NCBI GenBank assembly: GCA_023267045.1
Contig: JAHFOB010000003.1
Span: forward strand, 1-41,454
DNA from: Candidatus Zambryskiibacteriota bacterium
GTDB taxonomy: Bacteria > Patescibacteriota > Minisyncoccia > Phycocordibacterales > DATDWN01
Reading direction: 5' to 3'
Length of the DNA stretch: 41,454 nt
Both the position numbers and the translations under genes were made by a program. The notes below the pieces were generated by a model, which saw only the letters and a program-made list of their open reading frames with translations, was not told where the DNA came from and ran no database searches. Below, piece after piece: positions 1 through 8,318 of this stretch. Positions within the stretch are counted from its first letter, which is position 1. Every line of letters starts with the position of its first letter.

Positions 1-6
1 TTATTC

Positions 7-1419
7 TCACTCGTCTTTCTTGACGATGTCATGCTTGCCACGTGCCGTTGACCACTCGTCTCCCGAGTAATCCACATGGAGAGCCATTTCTGGTATCGTC
101 CTAACTAGGAAATTTGCCATCTTTTGAGCGATCCGACGGAGAGTTGGGTGGACAGCTTGTCCAGAACGAAGTTCTGCAATATAGACTGCTGATGGTAGGC
201 CGGCTACCACATGACAGAAAACATTGTAACCCATAGCGATGTAGTACTGACGGATTAGAGGATCATCAATCTTCGCAATCCTCTCTTCCTGAATCGCAAG
301 AGTTTCCAAAACTTCTGTTTTCAGATTCTCTGGTAAGGATTTCAAGTACCAATCATTGAACCCACATTTCGTCGTGAGAAGTGGCATGAGTTGGGTGCAA
401 CTCCGATGCCTCTGAAGGTCTCGAAAAGATCCAAAATCCAAAAGAAACCGAAATTGAAACAGTCCGTACTTATTGAACCAGTCTGGCAATTCGGTTTTTT
501 GTGGTCTAGTTGATAGAAGATCAAGCGTTTGTTGATTCATGTAGCCTGGGTCGATCTCGGTCCATCCAGAGAAAGATCCACCTTCTCTCCAATCAACTGA
601 CTCCGACAACGTACCCGGCTTATGGTAGGTTCTTACCGAACACTTCTCAAAGAACGTATCCTGTTCTGGATACGACTTGAAGTTGAAGCTGTTCGGGTAT
701 TTCTCGCGAAGCCCTGACAGCATCATTTGAGCGGACTCTCGTACTTCAAGAAGCGGGTGGAACGACAATTCTTTCAAGTGGTCCCACGCTTCTCGAAGAG
801 TTGTGTGCCAACCGACGTATGTAGTGCAGCCGGCAGGCAGAAATGCTCGAGCGATGTCAAACGCTTTTGCTTTGATGGCTTTTTCGTAGACTTTCGGATC
901 ATCCGTTGGAAGCGCTGGATATTTCTCGGTTAGGTAAGGAATCAGTTCGGCTAGTACTTTTTTGTACAAAGTCATCCAAAGGTTCTGGATGTCTTCTCCC
1001 TCTGGTGTTCCGAGCGGGTTTAGCACTCTCTGATTTGCCATATCCAGATATCGAGTTGAGGCTTCTTGCCCTTTGTACAACTTGTAATCTTGGACGGCTT
1101 TGGCCACGAGCATCGAAACGTTTTCGGTGCACACGGTTGTGGAACCACAATCGCCGATGGACTTGTGTCCATATCCGACATAAAACTGGCCCATGAATTT
1201 CTGCCAGCCTTTTTTCAGAACTTCTTGCAGATGGACCAAGAAGCTTTTCGGACTTCTTGAATACATCGCAAGTGCCATGGCATTTGCTTCGGGGGGCAAA
1301 CTGTCTGAAACGATGACCGTCATGCCGTCCTTTTCAACAACGATTGGCGGGTTCGGGTCGTACTCAAGAGCTTGGTCGATAGTCTCTCGAATTTGTTTCC
1401 ACGTTTCAAGTGTAAGCAT
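7..1419 (-). CDS. ThyX-like (FAD-dependent thymidylate synthase family) protein, two-domain
   Basis: 470 residues, about twice the length of an ordinary ThyX. ThyX makes dTMP from dUMP with FAD and methylene-tetrahydrofolate. The N-terminal half has the ThyX-like stretch GHKSIG (84-89) and QEASTRYLD (118-126), but DYK (111-113) stands where the RHR of the usual RHR-S-NE-S-RY motif should be. The C-terminal half has RHR (337-339) without the E-S-RY part. The motif therefore looks split between two diverged copies. AAGGAG lies about 9 bases before the ATG, and the stop is TGA. It is divergent from tmk and near dut, which fits dTTP synthesis. Family membership is fairly sure; whether it is an active synthase is inference. 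Confidence 0.75.
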   Translation of the reverse strand: MLTLETWKQIRETIDQALEYDPNPPIVVEKDGMTVIVSDSLPPEANAMALAMYSRSPKSFLVHLQEVLKKGWQKFMGQFYVGYGHKSIGDCGSTTVCTENVSMLVAKAVQDYKLYKGQEASTRYLDMANQRVLNPLGTPEGEDIQNLWMTLYKKVLAELIPYLTEKYPALPTDDPKVYEKAIKAKAFDIARAFLPAGCTTYVGWHTTLREAWDHLKELSFHPLLEVRESAQMMLSGLREKYPNSFNFKSYPEQDTFFEKCSVRTYHKPGTLSESVDWREGGSFSGWTEIDPGYMNQQTLDLLSTRPQKTELPDWFNKYGLFQFRFLLDFGSFRDLQRHRSCTQLMPLLTTKCGFNDWYLKSLPENLKTEVLETLAIQEERIAKIDDPLIRQYYIAMGYNVFCHVVAGLPSAVYIAELRSGQAVHPTLRRIAQKMANFLVRTIPEMALHVDYSGDEWSTARGKHDIVKKDE

Positions 1420-1539
1420 GTGAAGGAACTCCTTTGTTTGAACGTTTACTTTCTGTCATTATTTCTACTCTTTATATTTATATTGTCAATCTTACAAAAA
1501 TATTTTCACAATGTTACGCTTGATGAAGGAGGATTCGTA
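1420..1539. promoter_or_regulatory. Divergent promoter region between the thyX-like gene and tmk
   Basis: The 120-base AT-rich gap serves both genes. On the minus strand a TTGACA (complement of 1484-1489) is followed 16 bases later by TAGAAA, a plausible promoter for the thyX-like gene. On the plus strand TTGTCA (1483-1488) with an 18-base gap to CACAAT (1507-1512) is a weaker candidate for tmk. The two -35 boxes overlap, so the two directions may compete. AAGGAGG at 1526-1532 is the tmk ribosome binding site. Confidence 0.4.
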
Positions 1540-2226
1540 ATGACAAGAGGCAAACTGATTGTTCTTGATGGTAACGATGGATCGGGCAAACAAACTCAAG
1601 CCGAGATGCTTGGAACAAGTCTTATTGATATTAGAAAAAAAATATTGGAACTTAGTTTTCCACGCTACGAAGGAACTTTTTTTGGGAGAGAACTTCGAAA
1701 GGCGTTGCGTGGTGACTATGGTGATTTTGTAAATCTTGATCCACATTTGGCTGCACTTTTATATGTTGCAGATAGGTGGGCATCAAAGAAGCTCATACTG
1801 GGAGCATTGGCTTCTGGTCACATTGTTATTTGTGATCGATATGTTAGCGCAAATCAAATTCATCAAGGTGGTAAGATTACTGATCCAAAGAAGCGCGAAG
1901 ATTTTTTAGCCTGGCTTGATCAACTCGAATTTGGCGAGTATGCGCTTCCAAGGCCAGATGTCTGCGTGTATCTTGATGTGCCTCCGGAAGTTTCAGAAAA
2001 GCTCATGAGTGATAGAACAAAAGATACTGTTGAGCAAAATCCACAGTATCTCGTCAATTCTCACAGGTCAGCTCAGTGGCTTATTGGTAAACGTCCGGAC
2101 GAGTGGATCCATGTTCGTTGCACATCCAGTCGTGGCGAAATGCGGGAGCGAAAGGATATCCATATGGAAATTCTTCTGCAACTACAGAATCGTTTCAACT
2201 GGAAGAGCTCACCTCGGAAGAGGTGA
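1540..2226 (+). CDS. tmk: Thymidylate kinase
   Basis: Phosphorylates dTMP to dTDP in the cytoplasm. The 228-residue protein has the P-loop LDGNDGSGKQTQ (residues 9-20) and the DRYVSANQ motif at 99-106, where the DRY arginine contacts dTMP. The length is normal for the family. The reading frame is open further upstream, but the ATG at 1540 has AAGGAGG eight bases ahead and starts just before the conserved beta-strand, so it is the likely start. The TGA stop lies inside the right arm of a terminator hairpin. With the thyX-like gene and dut it forms a dTTP cluster. Confidence 0.92.
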   Translation: MTRGKLIVLDGNDGSGKQTQAEMLGTSLIDIRKKILELSFPRYEGTFFGRELRKALRGDYGDFVNLDPHLAALLYVADRWASKKLILGALASGHIVICDRYVSANQIHQGGKITDPKKREDFLAWLDQLEFGEYALPRPDVCVYLDVPPEVSEKLMSDRTKDTVEQNPQYLVNSHRSAQWLIGKRPDEWIHVRCTSSRGEMRERKDIHMEILLQLQNRFNWKSSPRKR

Positions 2227-2240
2227 GCTCGTTCGTTTTA
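2205..2240 (+). terminator. Intrinsic terminator overlapping the tmk stop codon
   Basis: A perfect 11-bp stem GAGCTCACCTC (2205-2215) / GAGGTGAGCTC (2220-2230) closes a GGAA tetraloop and is followed by the U-rich GTTCGTTTTA. The tmk stop TGA (2224-2226) is within the right arm, so the last codons of tmk are also terminator. Confidence 0.85.
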
Positions 2241-2262
2241 CTTTATAATCCATCGGGTCAAT

Positions 2263-2276
2263 GCTATTATTGGTTT
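2263..2276 (+). promoter_or_regulatory. Extended -10 promoter of dut, leaderless transcript likely
   Basis: TGCTATTAT (2263-2271) matches an extended -10 and ends five bases before the dut ATG. No ribosome binding site is seen and no convincing -35 box. Same arrangement as before ileS and the gene at 12227. Confidence 0.45.
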
Positions 2277-2699
2277 ATGATTCTTAAGGTCAAAAAGTTA
2301 AGTCCAGATGCAGTTTTGCCGAGTTATGCTCATCCGGGTGATGTGGGACTTGATATGTATGCGAATGAAACAGTCACAATAAAACCTGGAGAAGTTGGTA
2401 GGATAAAAAGCGGTATATCAATGGAAATTCCAGAAGGACATGTTGGACTTTGTTGGGATAAAAGTGGATTATCTATGAATCATAAGATAAAAGTTTTAGC
2501 GGGGGTTATCGATTCTGGTTTTAGAGGAGAATTAGTTTTTGGAGTGATAAATTTAGGAAAAGAAAAATATACATTTGAAAAAGGTCACAAAGTTTTACAG
2601 ATGCTTATCCAAAAAGTTGAAAGAGTTGAAATTGTTGAGATTGATGAAATGTCAGAGACGTCGAGAGGAGCAGGAGGGTTTGGAAGTACGGGAAAGTGA
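2277..2699 (+). CDS. dut: dUTP diphosphatase (dUTPase)
   Basis: Hydrolyses dUTP to dUMP and pyrophosphate, keeping uracil out of DNA and feeding thymidylate synthesis. The 140-residue protein has the trimeric dUTPase motifs in order: HPGDVGLDMYA near residue 19, DKSGLSM near 61, GVIDSGFRGEL near 75 and the C-terminal RGAGGFGSTG that closes over the active site. The open frame begins earlier, inside tmk, but the ATG at 2277 gives the normal family start and follows an extended -10 box directly. It lies just after the tmk terminator and 26 bases before argS, so dut and argS are probably transcribed together. Confidence 0.92.
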   Translation: MILKVKKLSPDAVLPSYAHPGDVGLDMYANETVTIKPGEVGRIKSGISMEIPEGHVGLCWDKSGLSMNHKIKVLAGVIDSGFRGELVFGVINLGKEKYTFEKGHKVLQMLIQKVERVEIVEIDEMSETSRGAGGFGSTGK

Positions 2700-2725
2700 G
2701 TTAAAAAGTTTGAAAGTTAGAAAGT

Positions 2726-4408
2726 ATGAAAGATATAATCCAAAAAGAAATAGAAAAAATTCTGAAAGAGCTTGGGGTAGAAAATCCAAAAGTTGTTTTG
2801 GATTACCCGACGCGTATGGAAATGGGTGATTTGTCTACGAATGTTGCCATGTCGTACGCAAAACAACTTGGTAAAAATCCGTTAGATTTGGCTGAAGAAA
2901 TAAAAAATTCTCTGAAAGTTGAAAATGTGAAAATGGATGTTGCAAAACCAGGGTTTATAAACTTTTCTTTTGACACTGAGTACTTTTCAGAAAATTTGGG
3001 AAAAAGTTTAGAGTTGAAGACTTTTTCTGGAAAAAAGTTTTTTATTGAACACACACAGCCAAATCCATTTAAAGCATTTCATATTGGTCATTTGATGAAT
3101 AATACTATTGGCGAGTCGGTCTCAAGAATAGTAAAAATAAATAATGGAGAAGTAAAAACTGCTACGTATCATGGAGATGTTGGGCTTCATGTAGCCAAAG
3201 CTGTTTGGGCACTAAAAAGCGGAATTTCGATGAAAGAAGCCTATGCCACAGGGCACAAAGCATATGAAGAAGATGAGAAATCCAAAGAAGAGATAATTGA
3301 AATTAATACAAAAATATACGACAAAAGTGATGAGGAGATAAATAAGATTTACGAAGACGGGAGGAAAGAGTCGATAGAGTATTTTGAAAGATTGTATAAA
3401 AAACTAGACAGTCATTTTGATTTTCATTTTTATGAAAGTGAAAGTGGAGAAGTCGGCAAAAAACTAGTTTCAGAAAATGTCGGGAGCTTGCCCCGTAGTG
3501 AGCTTGGCTCTACTACTGGGATTTTTGAAAAAGGGGACAAAGGGGCTGTTATTTTCAAAGGAGAAAATTTTGAGCCAAAAACTCACACTAGAGTTTTCCT
3601 AAACTCGGAAGGATTGCCAACTTATGAAGCAAAAGAGCTCGGTTTGGCTAAAATAAAAAAAGATTTGTGGAGTTATGATATCTCACTAACCGTCACAGCA
3701 AATGAACAGGATTCATTTTTCAATGTTGTAGAAGTGGCTATTAGTGAGGTTTTCCCAGAACTGAAAGGAAAATTGAAACATCTATCACATGGACTTCTTA
3801 AACTTCCAACAGGTAAAATGTCCTCTCGAGAAGGCAATATTATTTCTGTGGAGAGTTTGATAGATCAAGTCAAAGAAAAAGTTAAAGAAAAAATAAATAA
3901 CAGAGAAGAGATGTCAAAGACGGTCTTTGACATCGAGGGGGTGGCGGAGGAAGTGGCTATTGGGGCGATAAAATATTCGATTTTACGACAAGCGATTGGT
4001 GGCGATATTATTTTTGACTTCGATAAGTCGATATCATTTGAAGGTGATTCTGGTCCGTATTTGCAGTATGCAACTGTGCGTGCCAACTCTGTTTTACAGA
4101 AGGCGATGATGTCAAGGACAGTCCTTGACACAAAGTTGCATGAAAATTGGCAGACTACTGATTTAGAAAGATTACTCGAAAGATTTCAATCTGTTGTTGC
4201 TCGAGCTGGCACAGAATACGCTCCACATCATATCGTGACTTACCTCATTGAACTTGCGGGAGAATTTAACTCGTTTTATGCACATCATAAGATTATTGAT
4301 GAGAAAGACGAAACTTCTCCATACCGACTTGCTTTGACTAAAGCTTTTGCATCTACAATGGCGAAAGGTTTGGATCTCCTCGGAATCAAAGTTCCAGAAA
4401 AGATGTAA
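2726..4408 (+). CDS. argS: Arginyl-tRNA synthetase
   Basis: Charges tRNA-Arg. 560 residues, class I, with the N-terminal Add-1 domain, HIGH at 119-122 (in FHIGHLMNN), KMSS at 364-367 and the C-terminal anticodon-binding domain with the family signature SGPYLQYA. The ATG follows a short AAAGT-rich repeat (2700-2725) instead of a Shine-Dalgarno site. The gene carries three in-frame palindromes: 3491-3520 (about residues 256-265), 3910-3934 (encoding MSKTVFDI, 396-403) and 4110-4130 (encoding MSRTVLD, 462-468). The last two are copies of one sequence. All preserve the frame, so the protein is probably functional and they sit in tolerant surface regions. Confidence 0.95.
   Translation: MKDIIQKEIEKILKELGVENPKVVLDYPTRMEMGDLSTNVAMSYAKQLGKNPLDLAEEIKNSLKVENVKMDVAKPGFINFSFDTEYFSENLGKSLELKTFSGKKFFIEHTQPNPFKAFHIGHLMNNTIGESVSRIVKINNGEVKTATYHGDVGLHVAKAVWALKSGISMKEAYATGHKAYEEDEKSKEEIIEINTKIYDKSDEEINKIYEDGRKESIEYFERLYKKLDSHFDFHFYESESGEVGKKLVSENVGSLPRSELGSTTGIFEKGDKGAVIFKGENFEPKTHTRVFLNSEGLPTYEAKELGLAKIKKDLWSYDISLTVTANEQDSFFNVVEVAISEVFPELKGKLKHLSHGLLKLPTGKMSSREGNIISVESLIDQVKEKVKEKINNREEMSKTVFDIEGVAEEVAIGAIKYSILRQAIGGDIIFDFDKSISFEGDSGPYLQYATVRANSVLQKAMMSRTVLDTKLHENWQTTDLERLLERFQSVVARAGTEYAPHHIVTYLIELAGEFNSFYAHHKIIDEKDETSPYRLALTKAFASTMAKGLDLLGIKVPEKM
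3491..3520 (+). repeat. In-frame palindrome in argS (CCCCGTAGT type)
   Basis: CCCCGTAGT (3491-3499) pairs with ACTACTGGG (3512-3520) with one mismatch, around a loop containing GAGCTTGGC. A similar CCTGTAGTGAAGTTGGC / CTACTACGGGG structure lies between ftsK and its neighbour at 20341-20420, which suggests one dispersed family. Confidence 0.5.
3910..3934 (+). repeat. In-frame palindrome in argS, copy 1
   Basis: GATGTCAAAGAC and GTCTTTGACATC form a perfect 12-bp inverted repeat around one G. It reads MSKTVFDI in the argS frame. A sister copy lies at 4110-4130. Confidence 0.75.
4110..4130 (+). repeat. In-frame palindrome in argS, copy 2
   Basis: TGTCAAGGAC and GTCCTTGACA form a perfect 10-bp inverted repeat around one A, reading MSRTVLD. 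It differs from copy 1 by paired changes in both arms (AAAG/CTTT against AAGG/CCTT), so base pairing is kept. Confidence 0.75.
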
Positions 4409-4437
4409 TTGACTATTACATTTAATTTTGGCAATGT
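4409..4437 (+). promoter_or_regulatory. Candidate promoter of the small gene at 4484
   Basis: TTGACT (4409-4414), directly after the argS stop, is spaced 17 bases from TGG-CAATGT (-10-like, 4432-4437). A near-identical weak -10 (TGG-CAATAT) precedes the small gene at 33261. Confidence 0.4.
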
Positions 4438-4483
4438 TGTATTCAGACTGCCATATCGGTAGGTTCTTAAAAGGAGGCTGACC

Positions 4484-4801
4484 ATGGATGATTCCATGCT
4501 CGGTAGGTTTGTAAGAGGGGTCGTGACTGTCCCGAGTGAAATGCTCGGTACTCTCTGCGATCTCATCGAAAAGATCATTTCTGATAGGGCTTGGTACGAG
4601 GAACTAAAGAGATTTCTGCGCAAGGAATCTACTTGGGTAAAAACATCAAGCACTCATCCTGATGGTCGCTACGTTAATTGTCAGGTTTGGGTTGAGTACA
4701 CTCCAGAGGAACTAAGACGACGAGAAGAACAAGACGTTCAGAGACTGCTTGCTCACCTGGGCAGACGAGGAGTGAAAATGGGCGGTAAGTCTTCTGGCTA
4801 G
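4484..4801 (+). CDS. Small hypothetical protein, SD-led
   Basis: I do not recognise this 105-residue protein. It begins MDDSMLGRFVRGVV, has an amphipathic helical region (about 20-45), then VNCQVWVEYTPEELRRREEQ and a basic, glycine-rich tail RRGVKMGGKSSG. No membrane segment or metal motif is seen. It has a strong ribosome binding site (AAAGGAGG, spacer about 8) and its own promoter and terminator, and it is more GC-rich than argS or ileS beside it. In this it resembles the small genes at 18091 and 33261. The strong translation signals make it a real gene; function unknown. Confidence 0.65.
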   Translation: MDDSMLGRFVRGVVTVPSEMLGTLCDLIEKIISDRAWYEELKRFLRKESTWVKTSSTHPDGRYVNCQVWVEYTPEELRRREEQDVQRLLAHLGRRGVKMGGKSSG

Positions 4802-4819
4802 TGATTCTGTAATAAAGGG

Positions 4820-4857
4820 TGCCACATGTGTTTTACAACGCGTGTGGCATTTCGTTT
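4820..4857 (+). terminator. Intrinsic terminator after the small gene at 4484
   Basis: TGCCACATGTG (4820-4830) pairs with CGCGTGTGGCA (4839-4849), 11 pairs including two G-U, loop TTTTACAA, followed by TTTCGTTT. Confidence 0.85.
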
Positions 4858-4871
4858 ATAATCTTAGATTT

Positions 4872-4899
4872 TTGAAAAAATGCTTAGAAATGCTACAAT
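4872..4899 (+). promoter_or_regulatory. ileS promoter, leaderless transcript likely
   Basis: TTGAAA (4872-4877), 16-base spacer, extended -10 TGC-TACAAT (4891-4899). The ATG at 4908 is 8 bases past the -10, which is where transcription should start, so the mRNA would have almost no leader. No Shine-Dalgarno site is seen. Confidence 0.7.
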
Positions 4900-4907
4900 C
4901 ATAGATC

Positions 4908-7900
4908 ATGACTGAAAAAGGAGAAGATAAATCCTTAAAAAGCGACGTAGCTCTTAAAGAAGAGAAAATTCTCGAGTTTTGGAAGGACAATCAGATTTTT
5001 AAGAAAACTCTGAAAAAGGAGGCTCCAAAAGGCGAGTTTGTTTTCTACGAAGGCCCTCCAACTGCAAACGGTAAGCCTGGAATTCATCACATAGAAGCTC
5101 GAGCGTTTAAAGATATTATTCCTCGGTACAAAACGATGCAGGGTTTTCATGTGCGCAGACGTGGTGGGTGGGATACTCACGGACTTCCTGTTGAACTCCA
5201 AGTAGAAAAGCAACTTGGATTGAAATCAAAAAAAGAAATAGAAACGTATGGAATAGAAGCGTTTAATAAAAAGTGTAAAGAAAGTGTCTGGGAATATGTC
5301 GACTTGTGGGGAAAATTTACAGATAGAATCGGATACTGGGTTGATCAAGAAAATCCGTACGTAACTTACGATAACTCATATATTGAGTCTGTTTGGAATA
5401 TTTTAAAAACTGTACATGATAAAAAACTTTTGTATAAAGATTACAAAGTATTACCATGGTGTCCGCGATGTGGAACTGCACTTTCTTCTCATGAACTTGC
5501 TCAAGGATATCAGGATGACAAAGATTTATCTGTTACAGCAAAGTTTAAAATAAAAGGAGTAGAAAACGGATATTTTTTGGCGTGGACAACAACTCCATGG
5601 ACTCTTCCCGGGAATGTCGCTTTGGCTGTTGGCAAAGATATTATTTATGTCGAAGCAAAAGTTGGGAACGAAATTTTGGTTTTGGCTAAAGACAGACTTT
5701 CAATAATCACCGAACCATATGAAATTGTGGCTGAACACAAAGGTAGTGAAATGCTCGGCATGGAGTACGAACCACTTTACAATTTTCTTTCTGAAAAGTT
5801 TAAAGATAAAGATTCAGAAGCTTTTGCAAAATCATATAAAGTCTATGAAGCTGACTTTGTGAATACAGAGGATGGTACAGGCATTGTTCACACCGCTGTT
5901 ATGTATGGTCAGGATGACTTTGTTTTAGGTACAAAAATTGGCTTACCAAAATTTCATCTTGTTGTAGAAAACGGGCATTTTCTTTCTGGCATGGATTTTC
6001 TGTCCGATCGTTTTGTAAAACCTGCCCGACCGGACGATTCCGGTCGTTCGGGCGGGGACGAAGATGTGGCTGTTGATATAATAAAAGATTTGGCTAAAAG
6101 AGGATTGCTTTTCAAAAAAGAAAAATACGAACACTCATATCCACACTGCTGGAGATGTAACACACCACTTATTTATTACGCTCGTGATTCATGGTATATC
6201 GGCATGTCAAAACTGCGAGAGGATCTGATAAAAGAAAATGAAAATATAAATTGGGAGCCGAGTTACATAAAAGAAGGTCGTTTTGGTGAATGGCTTCGTG
6301 AAATAAAAGATTGGGCTATTTCCCGCGAGAGATATTGGGGGACACCACTTCCTATCTGGCAAAACAAGGACGGAGATTTTAGGGTTGTTGGTAGTTTGGA
6401 AGAATTTAAAAAACTTTCAAAAAAGTCCGGTAATAAATACTTTGTCATGCGTCACGGTGAGACGGAAGGAAATGTAAAAAAAGTTTGGAATATTGACTCG
6501 AACAACCCAGATCCTCTGACGGAGTTAGGTAAAAAATCGATCAAGGAAAATGCCAAAGTTCTAGCAAAAGAAAAAATCGATATTATAATTGTCTCGCCGT
6601 TTGTACGAACGCAGGAAACAGCTAACCTTGTTGCTGAAAGCCTCAATTTGTCGAAAGAAAATATTTTAATCGACTCAAGAGCCGGTGAGTGGAATGTTGG
6701 TAAGGAGTTTGATCAGAAGTCAGTCAAAGATTTTTTTGCTGTTAGAAATAATAGCACCGACAGATATCATTTCAAAACAGATAGCGGCGAGGCGTATTCT
6801 GATGTTGTAGTCAGATCCGGAGATTTTATATACGATCTTGAAAGAAAATACTCAGGAAAAAATATTCTTATAATTTCTCATGGTGCTGTTACACGCGCGC
6901 TGTCTCTGATTTCTGACGGATTTTCTCAAAAAGGTTTGGATAAACACACTCTCGAGTTCAAAAACTTTAGTAATGCTGAAATTCGGCAGATTGATTTTGC
7001 TCCACTGCCTCATAATGAAAACTATGAGCTCGATTTGCATAGACCGTTTATTGATACTGTCGAACTTTTGGATGAAAATGGTGGAAGTCTAACTCGAGTC
7101 AAAGAAGTTCTCGATGTTTGGTTTGACTCTGGTGCCATGCCTTTTGCCCAAGACCATTACCCATTTACTACCAAAGATGTACTCTACCCAGCAGATTATA
7201 TTTCAGAAGCAATAGATCAGACTCGCGGTTGGTTCTATACGCTCCACGCTATTGGAGTTTTGATGGGGCGAGGTAACGCCTATAAAAATGTGATTTGCCT
7301 CGGACATATTTTGGATGCGCGAGGTAAAAAAATGTCTAAATCTGTCGGTAATGTAGTTGATCCATGGGAAATGATGGACAAATACGGCGTGGATGCAATA
7401 CGTTTTTGGATGTATAGCGTAAACCAACCAGGGGACTCAAAAAACTTTGATGAAAAAACAGTAGACGAAATTGTTAAAAAAGTTTTCAATCCGCTTGAAA
7501 ATATCCTGACTTTCTATGATTTGTACAAAGACGATACTGTAAAGCCGGGTGATAAAAGTAAAAATATTTTGGATAGGTGGGTTATTGCTCGCTTAAATGA
7601 ACTTATTTCTAGTGGGACCAAGTCGCTTGATACCTACAAAATATTTGAAGCGACAAGATCTATTAAAGATTTTGCAAACGATTTTTCAACTTGGTACCTA
7701 CGTCGTTCCAGAGAAAGATTTAAGGGGGGAGATGAGAAAGATAAAAAAGAAGCTTTAGCAACGACAAAATTTGTTTTTATGGAACTTTTGAAATACATGG
7801 CGCCTTTCACACCATTTTTCACAGAGAGTTCTTACCAAAAACTTCGATCATCTTCTGATCCGGAGAGTGTTCATATATGCTCTTGGCCAAAGACGGGGAA

Positions 7901-8318
7901 GATAGATTCAGAATTGCTCGAACAAATGACAAAAGTAAGAGAAGTCGTTTCTAAAGCTCTCGAACTTCGACAGAAAGCAGGACACAAGGTTCGACAACCG
8001 CTCGCTTCGCTCAAGTTAAAAGTTGAAAGTAAAAAGTTTGAAAGTGAATACCTAGAAATAATCAAAGACGAAATCAATGTTAAAGAGATTATTTTTGATG
8101 AAAATATAAAAGAGGATTTGGAACTAGATACTAAACTCACAGAAGAATTAAAAGAGGAGGGAATGGTTCGCGATATTATTCGTTCTATTCAAGATTGGCG
8201 CAAGGAGAAAAATCTCAAACATGGAGAAATTGTGCAGTATCCAGTTCCAGAGGGGTCTCGAGAATTTTTTGCAAAACACTCAAAAGAAATTAAAAAAATC
8301 ACAAATGTCCAATTTTAA
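4908..8318 (+). CDS. ileS: Isoleucyl-tRNA synthetase with an inserted histidine-phosphatase domain
   Basis: Charges tRNA-Ile. 1136 residues, class I. It has the eukaryote-like form of the HIGH motif (GPPTANGKPGIHH, near 50), the CP1 editing domain with WTTTPWTLPGN, Zn-binding CPRC and CWRC pairs, GSLEEF, DVWFDSG and KMSKS (GKKMSKSVGN). Between GSLEEFKKL (about 493) and DLHRPFID (about 708) lie some 200 extra residues that form a histidine phosphatase: FVMRHGETEGN (catalytic His516), SPFVRTQETA and IISHGAVTRA (second His658). The frame is unbroken. In-frame palindromes encode residues 372-383 and 1036-1047. recO starts on the base after its stop. Confidence 0.95.
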   Translation: MTEKGEDKSLKSDVALKEEKILEFWKDNQIFKKTLKKEAPKGEFVFYEGPPTANGKPGIHHIEARAFKDIIPRYKTMQGFHVRRRGGWDTHGLPVELQVEKQLGLKSKKEIETYGIEAFNKKCKESVWEYVDLWGKFTDRIGYWVDQENPYVTYDNSYIESVWNILKTVHDKKLLYKDYKVLPWCPRCGTALSSHELAQGYQDDKDLSVTAKFKIKGVENGYFLAWTTTPWTLPGNVALAVGKDIIYVEAKVGNEILVLAKDRLSIITEPYEIVAEHKGSEMLGMEYEPLYNFLSEKFKDKDSEAFAKSYKVYEADFVNTEDGTGIVHTAVMYGQDDFVLGTKIGLPKFHLVVENGHFLSGMDFLSDRFVKPARPDDSGRSGGDEDVAVDIIKDLAKRGLLFKKEKYEHSYPHCWRCNTPLIYYARDSWYIGMSKLREDLIKENENINWEPSYIKEGRFGEWLREIKDWAISRERYWGTPLPIWQNKDGDFRVVGSLEEFKKLSKKSGNKYFVMRHGETEGNVKKVWNIDSNNPDPLTELGKKSIKENAKVLAKEKIDIIIVSPFVRTQETANLVAESLNLSKENILIDSRAGEWNVGKEFDQKSVKDFFAVRNNSTDRYHFKTDSGEAYSDVVVRSGDFIYDLERKYSGKNILIISHGAVTRALSLISDGFSQKGLDKHTLEFKNFSNAEIRQIDFAPLPHNENYELDLHRPFIDTVELLDENGGSLTRVKEVLDVWFDSGAMPFAQDHYPFTTKDVLYPADYISEAIDQTRGWFYTLHAIGVLMGRGNAYKNVICLGHILDARGKKMSKSVGNVVDPWEMMDKYGVDAIRFWMYSVNQPGDSKNFDEKTVDEIVKKVFNPLENILTFYDLYKDDTVKPGDKSKNILDRWVIARLNELISSGTKSLDTYKIFEATRSIKDFANDFSTWYLRRSRERFKGGDEKDKKEALATTKFVFMELLKYMAPFTPFFTESSYQKLRSSSDPESVHICSWPKTGKIDSELLEQMTKVREVVSKALELRQKAGHKVRQPLASLKLKVESKKFESEYLEIIKDEINVKEIIFDENIKEDLELDTKLTEELKEEGMVRDIIRSIQDWRKEKNLKHGEIVQYPVPEGSREFFAKHSKEIKKITNVQF
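6021..6056 (+). repeat. GC-rich in-frame palindrome in ileS
   Basis: CCTGCCCGACCGGA (6021-6034) and TCCGG-TCGT-TCGGGCGGG (6039-6056) fold into a hairpin with a CGAT loop and one 4-base bulge. It encodes residues 372-383 (PARPDDSGRSGG) within the editing domain. The GC content is far above the surrounding sequence, which suggests insertion. Confidence 0.65.
8013..8048 (+). repeat. AAAGT-type half-element inside ileS
   Basis: A run of AAGTTAAAAGTTGAAAG-like units, then AAAAAGTTTGAAAGTGAA, encodes KLKVESKKFESE near residue 1036. The same wording lies before argS (2700-2725), before rplJ (30441 on) and in a 23S insertion (37383 on). Confidence 0.55.

Noticed and set aside
3910-4130. argS palindromes as signs of a frameshift or assembly error
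   Set aside because: The frame is intact through all three and all synthetase motifs are present.
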